A DNA stretch of 40,672 nucleotides, from positions 1-40,672 of the forward strand of contig JAKTTS010000079.1 in the NCBI GenBank assembly GCA_030560485.1, read 5' to 3'. A program made the position numbers and the translations under genes. This DNA comes from Ascoidea tarda (nom. inval.). Lineage: Eukaryota > Ascomycota > Saccharomycetes > Ascoideales > Ascoideaceae. The notes beneath the pieces are model-generated. The model saw nothing but the letters and a program-made list of their open reading frames with translations. It was not told where the DNA came from and searched no databases. Positions 31,116 to 38,449 of this stretch are shown in pieces; positions within the stretch are counted from its first letter, which is position 1, and every line of letters starts with the position of its first letter.

Positions 31116-32970
31116 ATGGAAAAACCCTCACCGTCTCGTCATGATTCTACCCCCAACATAAATGATTTCAATCATCCACCTTCAAACCTACTGCTTGATC
31201 CCAAGTCTCCTGGTGGACAACTGAAATACAGCGATATCAATGAGATTAGCTCTATTGTAGCTGAGGATGAGATTGGTGCTTCCAAAATCTTTAAGGAAAA
31301 CTACGCAAGCTCAAACGTTTTAAGTTTTGCTACCAGTATTACTTATACTCCTTCTGAGATTGATAGAATTGTTGAAAAACTGATTTCTAGACATTTTTCG
31401 ACTGCTAGTATCAACATTGTTGATCCAAGGGAGAATAGAGTCACTATTCTAAAAAAATTAAAAAATAAAACTGTTTCTGGGTTTTCTTTTTCATCAATTC
31501 CTCCCATTAGTTATTTTCGTGTCTTTTCTAGATTCGTTAAAAAGAAAGCTGCCGAAGATAATTATTGTTGCAAAGTTTTGAAATTTTTAGGATGGCCTCT
31601 TGTTTTATATCCTTTTATTATTGTTGGTATTATTGTTGATGCTAATCATAAAACTGTTGATCCAACTCTAGTTTTTGTCTTCAATATCCTAGCCATTTTG
31701 CCATTATCAATTAATATTTCGTCTGCCACAGAGGCTTTGGCCAATTTGACCAATTCAACAATTGGAGCGTTGATTAATGTCACCTTTGGAAATTCCATAG
31801 AATTGATCTTTGCTATAATTGCTTTGACTAAAGGTGAGTTATTAGTTGTGCAATGTTCAATGTTCAATGATTGGCTCTTACTTAGCCAATGCTCAATTAA
31901 TTCTTGGTGGTGCTATTTGTGCGGGTTCAATTCATTTTAAAGAATTGAAATTTGATAATCTTATGGCCTATTTTAACATCATTTTCATTGCTTTTAATGG
32001 TTTCATTTTCAGATTGGTTTACTACTTTAATTTTAGTATGAAAGAAAATGGCAATAAAGACCCAAGCTCCATGTCTGACTATGCTAATCCTTCTCTAACT
32101 ATTTTGAAAATATCTAGAGCTATCTCAGTTTTAAAAATCATTCTCTATATCATCTATTTAGTTTTGCCAATTATGTATAAAAAGTTTTTACATTCTGGTA
32201 TTGAATTTCAAGATATTCATGATAACTTTGATGATAATAGTTACCAAGATGAAAAATATGAATTAAAATATGAAAAAACGAATGCTAGTAACAACCCTGA
32301 AGTTGATGATTTTCAAAATAGAGCTTCTTTAGACTTTTCAATTGATAACAATTATGTTTGTTTTAATCATCAGCTAAATATTAATACTGAAAACAACAAC
32401 GTTGCTAACTCTGATTCAAATTTTTATCATAACCAAGTTCAAAACGGTAATGATGATGGTGATCTAAAAATGAATATTACGTCTATTATGGATGTTGAAA
32501 ATGAGAGCACAAGCAAATATAGAATTGTTGATTTGTTTAAAAAACACAGAGTTTTCTTTCTTTATGCTTTATTTTTACTAGCCAACACAATGGACGCATT
32601 TTCCGAAAGTTCAGGCCTTTCAAAGGATTTTATTTCATTAATCATTATTCCAATTATTTGTAATGCTGCCGAACATGTCTTTTCAATTGTTGTTGCCTAC
32701 AAGGGTAAAATGAATCTTGCTGTTAATATTGCTGTTGGCTCTGCAGTCCAGATTGACTACTTCATTTCTCCGTTTTTGGTTTTGATTGCATCTGCAACTG
32801 TTAGTGATTATTTCTTTTTATATGAAGGATTAATCATGGAATGTTATTTTGCTGCTTGTCTTTTAACATGTTTTGTTATTATGCTGGGTAAGGGCTATTT
32901 TATTGCAGGTGTTTTAAGTTTATTTGTTTATACAGTTGTTGGTATTTCAATTTACTACATGGAATTTTAG
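31116..32970 (+). pseudogene. VCX1-family vacuolar Ca2+/H+ exchanger, frame broken by a 7-bp duplication
   Basis: Two overlapping frames (31116-31940 and the frame ending 32970) together span one CAX-type exchanger. The first gives the N-terminal tail and first half with the repeat-1 motif VTFGNSIELI. The second continues with IGSYLANAQLILGG and repeat 2. The switch falls at 31851-31864, a tandem CAATGTT CAATGTT; one copy fits the family pattern and the extra 7 bp shifts the frame. Key positions are also changed: repeat 2 reads CNAAEH where the family has GNAAEH, the family's NATEEL reads SATEAL, and QIALF reads QIDYF. A long Asn/Asp-rich loop separates the halves. The family moves Ca2+ into the vacuole. 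This copy looks like a degenerating paralogue. A sequencing error or ribosomal frameshifting are alternatives. Confidence 0.75.
31851..31864 (+). repeat. 7-bp tandem duplication CAATGTT
   Basis: Two exact adjacent copies of CAATGTT followed by CAATGAT. With a single copy, the reading VQCSMIGSYLA would follow the exchanger family (VQASMLGSLLS in S. cerevisiae Vcx1). Two copies shift the frame. Confidence 0.9.
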
Positions 32971-33030
32971 CAAAGATAATCTAGAAATTAAATAATGGCA
33001 AGCTTTTGTTTATTACAAATGTAATTTATA

Positions 33031-34527
33031 TTAACCAAATAAATCATCCAAATCAGAAGCATCGCTATTTTTTTCATTATTCATCTCACTATCAGCTTTA
33101 TCTATTGACTCCTCGCTTACTTTTAATTGTTTCTTTTTATATTCCAATTCTTGTTTGAGCTTAGCAATGTAACCATTGAATCTATTCTGTAAAATTTTAT
33201 TCGGAGCATTCGCTCTTTGAATTTCTTTTTGTTTGATTGTTGCTTCAAGCTCAGAGATTTCTTCTTTTAACATTTCATTATGCTGGGCAATTTCGGCTTT
33301 ATTTTCTTTTTCTTCATTATCTTCTTCACTTATATCGTCATCTTCATCATCTTCATCTTTGTTCTCTAGTAATCCTTCGAATTCATTTTCCAAACTTTCA
33401 TTATCGTCATTATCGTCATTATCATTCATTGTTTCATCATGGTCATCATTATTGTTCTCATATTTATCATTTTGATTGTCAATATCAAAACTATCAAAAA
33501 CACTGTCAATGTCAATGCTCAGGGGTTGTGGAGTAGCAAAAGTTGAAATTGGAGTTGCAACAGTACTATAACCGGTATATGATGAAAATCTTTGTTGTTG
33601 AGATCTTTCATAATCATCTTTATTAAGTAATTCAAAAGTTGTGGATTCAGCATCAGCATCTTCTCTTAATAATTCTTCGACTTTTGCTTCAATTTTATCA
33701 ATGTTTTTGCAATTTAGTCTTGGTTTAAATCTATACTCCCTAACATTTTTCATTGGTGGAGTTATACCATCATTGAATTGATCATTGATATTGTTGTAGT
33801 CAGAAATTAAAGTTTGATAATGTTCAGAATAATCTTCAATGTTGTTGGAGGAATCTGTTGTTATGGTAAAACTAGTAGAATTGTTACTGATTGATTGATT
33901 GGATAGAGTTGGATTGAATAATTCTAGATAATCGCGTTTGGAGACTTTTTTAAAGACATATAGCATTTGGCAAATGTCGATTGTTTTATAAAAATTTTTC
34001 TTATCAGTTGTTTTATGGGATTCGATTATACAGGGCAAATCAAGCAATTTTGCCATATAATAAGAATCGTTTATTATTATTACAGCTTTTCTTCTATCTT
34101 TCCATTTTATGGTGATGTTTTTAAAATCCGAGGTTTCAACGCATTGTCTAACGTAATCTAATTCAGGATCATCCATCAATCTCAATATTATGCCATCTTC
34201 AAAAGGTGGATTATCTTCTTTTTCGGGGTCTTCAGAATCGTAGCCATCACCAGGCATTCGAATACGAAATCTTGGTTGAACTTTAGGAGCAGATGTGACT
34301 TTAATTTTGCTAATTTTGCTAATTTTGGGAGGAATTGGAGCAGAATTTGGAATTCTAATTGGGTTTTTCTTTGATGATTTAATTGTTGTTTTGTGATGAG
34401 CAGTTGGTGAAGAAATGGCTGGAAAAGCCAGTTCAGAGACAACAGAACCCAACTTTAGTTTAATTTTTGGCTTTTTCTGGGCTACATCTTTGTTTTTTTC
34501 TGGAGCCTTCAAAGTTATTTTGAACAT
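33031..34527 (-). CDS. TAF7: TFIID subunit Taf7
   Basis: 498 aa. The TAFII55 N-terminal domain is clear: RFRIRMPGDGYDSEDPE, QCVETSDFKNITIKWKDRR, KLLDLPCIIESHKTTDKKNF and DICQMLYVFKKV. The N-terminal 70 residues are Lys/Pro-rich. Downstream, REYRFKPRLNCKNIDKIE and EVEELLREDAD-type helices precede a very acidic Asn/Asp/Glu stretch (about 345-415) and a coiled-coil tail (EEISELEATIKQKEIQRANA). It ends DLDDLFG. Taf7 pairs with Taf1 in general RNA polymerase II initiation. The ATG at 34527 is chosen. A CACGTG box lies about 100 bp upstream. Confidence 0.95.
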   Translation of the reverse strand: MFKITLKAPEKNKDVAQKKPKIKLKLGSVVSELAFPAISSPTAHHKTTIKSSKKNPIRIPNSAPIPPKISKISKIKVTSAPKVQPRFRIRMPGDGYDSEDPEKEDNPPFEDGIILRLMDDPELDYVRQCVETSDFKNITIKWKDRRKAVIIINDSYYMAKLLDLPCIIESHKTTDKKNFYKTIDICQMLYVFKKVSKRDYLELFNPTLSNQSISNNSTSFTITTDSSNNIEDYSEHYQTLISDYNNINDQFNDGITPPMKNVREYRFKPRLNCKNIDKIEAKVEELLREDADAESTTFELLNKDDYERSQQQRFSSYTGYSTVATPISTFATPQPLSIDIDSVFDSFDIDNQNDKYENNNDDHDETMNDNDDNDDNESLENEFEGLLENKDEDDEDDDISEEDNEEKENKAEIAQHNEMLKEEISELEATIKQKEIQRANAPNKILQNRFNGYIAKLKQELEYKKKQLKVSEESIDKADSEMNNEKNSDASDLDDLFG

Positions 34528-34627
34528 AGTAGAAAGAATAATATTGTGAATATAATATAGGATTAGGTTAGCTGAATTTATGAGAGAAATCGAAGGAAAA
34601 AAAAGGATGGAGATAAACGCAGAGAAG

Positions 34628-34633
34628 CACGTG
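34628..34633. promoter_or_regulatory. CACGTG box upstream of TAF7
   Basis: GCACGTGG about 101 bp upstream of the TAF7 ATG, within the 144-bp gap to the 3' end of the ureohydrolase gene. Confidence 0.45.
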
Positions 34634-34671
34634 GTTTTGATTTGATATTTATTTGTATTTATTTGTATTTT

Positions 34672-36060
34672 TTAAACAGTGCTCATGAGACCTAGGAAGG
34701 AATCGATGATCTGGGCAGCTGCTAGAACTGTAATTTGGCCAGCTGAATCGTATATGGGGCTAACCTCAACTACATCAGCACCAACCAAGTTGATACCTAC
34801 AAGACCATCGATGATGCTCAAGATTTCTCTTGTTGTGAACCCCCCTGGTTCTGAAGTTCCAGTGCCTGGAGCATAAGCTGGGTCAAGAACATCGATGTCG
34901 AAAGTGATATATACTGGTGATTGGTTGTGGAAAGGAATTGTTTTTTTGATTGCATGTACGATTCCGTGGATTCCAATGTAATCTATTTCTCTTGCATTGA
35001 TGATTTGAAAGCCACAGATTCTATCATTTTCCAAATCATGTTCATCATTAATGAGTGGGGCTCGTATTCCAACATGTAGAGATGAGTTTTTATTAATGTA
35101 GCCCTTTTCAGCAGCGTAATGAAGAAAAGTTCCATGGTTTATTGAAGAATATTTTGATTTTCCACCTCCAAGATATTTTGGGTCCCAAGTATCTAAATGG
35201 CTATCGAAATGGATGAGAGATAGTTTTCCAAAGGTCTCGTAAGCAGATTTTAGAGTCATCAAGGTTACTGTGTGATCACCACCTAGAGTGATGATTCTTG
35301 GATGAGAAGATAGAGTTTTGTTGAAGGAATCGTATTTATGAACAATTCTCTGACCTCTGTACAATTGGTTTAAAGCAATTCTATTATCAAAAGGAGTCAT
35401 GGGAACGTCACCACAGTCAACTATTTTCAAGGCTTTATAGGGATTTATATGATTAAAATTGTTATTGTTATTATTATTATTACTATTGTCATTGTTATGA
35501 TGGTTGTGATTATAATTTCTAACTGGGATTTTGCCATCAAAACTAATTCTTTTACTTCCATCTCTGATGCCATTTGGACCAAATCTTGCACCAGGTCTGA
35601 AGGAAACTCCAGTATCAAAAGGAGCACCAACTATGGCAACATCAAACTGGATTTGTTCTTTGGGATCATTGTTATGTAAATTAGATGCGTTAAAACAGTT
35701 GTAGTAAGGTTGGTTTCCCCAAGTTACAATACCACTGTATAGAGGACCTGGGGAGGCCAAGTCTGAGGTATCGTCGTCACTGGGATAGTTTATCTTGTTT
35801 AATCTGACAAACTTGTTGATATCATTAGGGTCACTGTCCACAATTGAACTTTGGTGGATTGAGATTTGATGATTTGAAATGGAGTTGAAAACATAGCTGG
35901 TTTCGTCAGGTCCATTGAGCAAACCGCCATAGAGCGAATCCAAGTACGATTCAGGAATAGAGGCAGGAACAGCTAGCAGAATGGAGCTTTGGGCGAGCGC
36001 AGCAGGAATTGTGGAAGCAGCTGCCCCATAAAGAAGGCCAATCCAGAGACCCACAGTCAT
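34672..36060 (-). CDS. Ureohydrolase (agmatinase/guanidinobutyrase type) with signal peptide
   Basis: 462 aa, arginase/agmatinase superfamily. Manganese ligands are all present: His263 in LGGDHTVTL, Asp286/His288/Asp290 in HFDSHLDTW, Asp388/Asp390 in TFDIDVLDP, followed by APGTGTSEPGG. The fold starts near residue 137 (FDVAIVGAPFDTGVSFRPGA). Residues 1-23 look like a signal peptide (MTVGLWIGLLYGAAASTIPA, then ALA), and sequons at Asn124, Asn247 and Asn325 suit secretion. An Asn/His-rich insert (183-204) interrupts the catalytic domain. GTSEPGG is the agmatinase-like form rather than true arginase. Candidate substrates are 4-guanidinobutyrate (as for Gbu1 of Kluyveromyces lactis) or agmatine. 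Divergent from UGA2, which acts at the end of GABA catabolism. Confidence 0.85.
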   Translation of the reverse strand: MTVGLWIGLLYGAAASTIPAALAQSSILLAVPASIPESYLDSLYGGLLNGPDETSYVFNSISNHQISIHQSSIVDSDPNDINKFVRLNKINYPSDDDTSDLASPGPLYSGIVTWGNQPYYNCFNASNLHNNDPKEQIQFDVAIVGAPFDTGVSFRPGARFGPNGIRDGSKRISFDGKIPVRNYNHNHHNNDNSNNNNNNNNFNHINPYKALKIVDCGDVPMTPFDNRIALNQLYRGQRIVHKYDSFNKTLSSHPRIITLGGDHTVTLMTLKSAYETFGKLSLIHFDSHLDTWDPKYLGGGKSKYSSINHGTFLHYAAEKGYINKNSSLHVGIRAPLINDEHDLENDRICGFQIINAREIDYIGIHGIVHAIKKTIPFHNQSPVYITFDIDVLDPAYAPGTGTSEPGGFTTREILSIIDGLVGINLVGADVVEVSPIYDSAGQITVLAAAQIIDSFLGLMSTV

Positions 36061-36108
36061 TGCTGTTGTTGCACTAGCTGCATTGGCCGGGAGAAGAGAA
36101 AAACGGCT

Positions 36109-36116
36109 CTTTTATA
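36109..36116 (-). promoter_or_regulatory. TATA box of the ureohydrolase gene
   Basis: TATAAAAG on the minus strand about 50 bp upstream of the ATG at 36060. Confidence 0.5.
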
Positions 36117-36270
36117 AGCAGCTCCAGCACTGTCTCCTTACTAGCGGACGCATCAGGCCCTGTGTCCCTCACGCGTCTAATTCCTGATTGCACTGCTTCT
36201 GCTGCTTCTGCTTCTGCTGCTTTTGCTGCTTCTGGTGCCTTTCCCAATGCGTCACTAGCCGCCGCCCAAT

Positions 36271-36285
36271 CGGGCAACCGCCGGC
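36271..36285. promoter_or_regulatory. Candidate zinc-cluster (Uga3-like) sites
   Basis: CGGGCAACCG gives CGG-N4-CCG and overlaps AACCGCCGGC. Clustered CGG/CCG triplets are the usual targets of fungal Zn2Cys6 activators. Assignment to Uga3 rests on gene context and a recalled consensus. Confidence 0.35.
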
Positions 36286-36589
36286 TCTCTCGCCGCCAGC
36301 GCAACGCTCCCCACAGCGCAGTGTGCGTTACCCGCTCAGCGCAACACCACTGCAGCGGCTGTTTTTGGGTGTGTTTTCTCTGCCCGGGTAACGCGCCTGC
36401 GCATCTGAACTGGAGAGATCACTTCCATCCTCGAACAATCATCGATTTCTCAATCAATCATCAATTGTCGAAATTTTTCAATTTCGCTTCTTTTTTTTCT
36501 CATATAAATTCAACTTCCCCAGTTGGAATTGTTTTATCTGGCTCTTTTACTCATTTTTTCTCTCTTTTCTTTTCTTCTCTTGCTCATAG

Positions 36590-38095
36590 ATGCTAAAAAC
36601 AGGAATCAGCACTCTCAAAAACATGGCTCCAAAATTAAATTTACCTGAACTCCTTTGTAAAGGTGCTTATATTGACGGCCAGTGGATCACCAACGCAAAA
36701 TCAAAATTCCAGGTCCAAGATCCTGCCACTTTAGAGGTAATTGGCGAATTGCCCGACCAAGGTCCTAATGACATAGATATTGCTATTGAAGCCGCTTCAG
36801 CTGCCTTCACAACCTTCAAAAAGACTACTCCAAGAGAGAGATCCAAATACCTCAGAGATATTTACAACCTAATGATTGAAAACGTCGACGATCTAGCCAA
36901 AATCATCACCTGGGAAAATGGTAAGCACATCAATGAAGCTATTGGTGAAATTAAATATGCTGCTTCTTATTTCGAATGGTATGCAGAAGAAGCCCCAAGA
37001 ATCTATGGTACAACCATCCAACCAACCAATCCAACTAACAGAGTCTTTACAATGCGTCAACCTGTTGGTGTTTGCGGTATCATAACACCATGGAATTTCC
37101 CTGCTGCAATGATAACAAGAAAGGCTGCTGCTGCAATTGCTGCCGGTTGTCCCGTTATTATCAAGCCCGACCACCAAACTCCTTATTCTGCCCTAGCCCT
37201 TGCTTACTTCTTTGATAAGTTAAACTTGCCAAAGGGCGTCTTCAACATAGTTTTATCCAAATCCCATGTACCTGAAATCGGCTTGAAAATGTGTGAATCA
37301 ACAAAAATTAAAAAAATATCTTTTACAGGTTCAACTAACATAGGTAAAATTCTAATGAAACAATCCGCTTCAACTTTGAAAAAACTATCCTTTGAACTAG
37401 GTGGCAATGCTCCAATCGTTGTGTTCGATGATGCTGATATCGATTTGGCCATCTCTCAATCAATTGCTTCAAAATTCAGAGGCTTGGGCCAAACTTGTGT
37501 TTGCGCCAATAGATTATACATACAACAGGGCATATATGATAAATTTGTTGAAAAATTCTCAAAAGAGGTTTCCAAATTCAAAGTTGGAAACGGTTTTGAC
37601 ACCTCTTGCACTCATGGCTGCTTAATAAACCAGTTGGCCATCGACAAGGTCGAAGATCACATTAAAGATGCTCTATCAAAAGGCGCTGTTGTTAAAATCA
37701 AAGGCGGTAGAGACGACTCTTTAGGTCCAAATTTCTATAACCCAACTGTTCTTTCCAACTGCACTCAAGACATGAAAGTTGCTAAAGAAGAAACCTTTGG
37801 TCCATTAGCTGCCATCTTTAAGTTTTCTGACATCAAAGACGTCATCCACTGGTCAAATGATGTCGAGCATGGTCTAGCATCCTATGTCTTCAGTAAAGAC
37901 ATCAACAATATCTACATAATGGCTGAAAACTTGGAATATGGTATGATTAGCTGCAACACTGGTATATTCACTGATTCCTCCATCCCATTTGGCGGTGTCA
38001 AGGAATCTGGTTTCGGTAGAGAAGGCTCCTTGCATGGTATTGATGATTACACAATTCTTAAAGCTGTCACAATTGGTAACATTCCCCAAATCTAA
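36590..38095 (+). CDS. UGA2: Succinate-semialdehyde dehydrogenase
   Basis: 501 aa aldehyde dehydrogenase. Near-identical blocks to S. cerevisiae Uga2: TTPRERSKYLRDIYNLM, GEIKYAASYFEWYAEEAPR, RQPVGVCGIITPWNFP (Asn169), FTGSTNIGKILMKQS, LSFELGGNAP (general base Glu269) and RGLGQTCVCANRLY (nucleophile Cys303); the end is IPFGGVKESGFGREGS. It oxidises succinate semialdehyde to succinate, the last step of GABA use. The ATG at 36590 adds 11 residues before MAPKLN, a possible second start at 36623; the extra MLKTGISTLKN is basic with hydroxylated residues, so dual location is conceivable. Divergent from the ureohydrolase. Confidence 0.95.
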   Translation: MLKTGISTLKNMAPKLNLPELLCKGAYIDGQWITNAKSKFQVQDPATLEVIGELPDQGPNDIDIAIEAASAAFTTFKKTTPRERSKYLRDIYNLMIENVDDLAKIITWENGKHINEAIGEIKYAASYFEWYAEEAPRIYGTTIQPTNPTNRVFTMRQPVGVCGIITPWNFPAAMITRKAAAAIAAGCPVIIKPDHQTPYSALALAYFFDKLNLPKGVFNIVLSKSHVPEIGLKMCESTKIKKISFTGSTNIGKILMKQSASTLKKLSFELGGNAPIVVFDDADIDLAISQSIASKFRGLGQTCVCANRLYIQQGIYDKFVEKFSKEVSKFKVGNGFDTSCTHGCLINQLAIDKVEDHIKDALSKGAVVKIKGGRDDSLGPNFYNPTVLSNCTQDMKVAKEETFGPLAAIFKFSDIKDVIHWSNDVEHGLASYVFSKDINNIYIMAENLEYGMISCNTGIFTDSSIPFGGVKESGFGREGSLHGIDDYTILKAVTIGNIPQI

Positions 38096-38449
38096 CCAAC
38101 TACCTCCAATAAGTAACTTTTTTTCTTTCATATGTTTTTCTCTTTCTTTTTTAGGTCTCTTTGATTTTCCCACTTTAATATTCAATATTCTTGTTCCATT
38201 TGCCCCCTATTTTATCTTCTCTTCTGTAGCGTTAGTAGCTCACTGGATTTAAATCTCATTGCGCCTCATTAGACCAAATTCTAAATTCAAAGTGCTTCAC
38301 CAAAAAGAAATCGTTTTCGCTCATCAAAGCACGTGTTTTTTTTTAGTTTTTTTTCCCATCAATACGACATTTCGATAACAGCAATCAATTCTTGTAATTC
38401 AATAACAAACCGAAATAGTCACAAAAAACATAACAAAATTTTACACAAA
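38096..38449. promoter_or_regulatory. UGA2 3' flank and TSR4 promoter
   Basis: 354 bp. T-rich UGA2 3' end, then the TSR4 upstream region with a GCACGTG box (38329-38335) followed by a T-tract and an A-rich leader without ATG. Confidence 0.5.
38329..38335. promoter_or_regulatory. CACGTG box upstream of TSR4
   Basis: GCACGTG followed directly by a poly-T tract, about 115 bp upstream of the TSR4 ATG. Confidence 0.5.

Larger units (their letters stand above)
36061..36589. promoter_or_regulatory. Ureohydrolase/UGA2 divergent promoter
   Basis: 529 bp with a marked G+C-rich island (about 36130-36400). A TATAAAAG box for the ureohydrolase lies at 36109-36116 (-) and TATAAATT for UGA2 starts at 36503 (+). 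Inside the island are a CTG/CTT-rich tract (36188-36235), CCAAT (36266-36270), CGG-N4-CCG (36271-36280) and AACCGCCGGC (36276-36285). The last resembles, from memory, the CG-rich GABA-response element upstream of S. cerevisiae UGA genes, bound by the zinc-cluster factor Uga3. ORFs on both strands here are low-complexity by-products. Confidence 0.55.

Noticed and set aside
31834-31884. A 51-nt intron (GTGAGT...TTAG) as explanation for the frame break in the exchanger gene
   Set aside because: It would remove a conserved segment (GELLVVQCSMIGSYLA), has no branch site, and is shorter than the other introns. The exact 7-bp duplication explains the shift better.
36074-36596. ORFs in the ureohydrolase/UGA2 promoter
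   Set aside because: Ala/Glu or Cys/Phe low-complexity translations of the CTG/CTT tract, overlapping TATA boxes of both neighbours.
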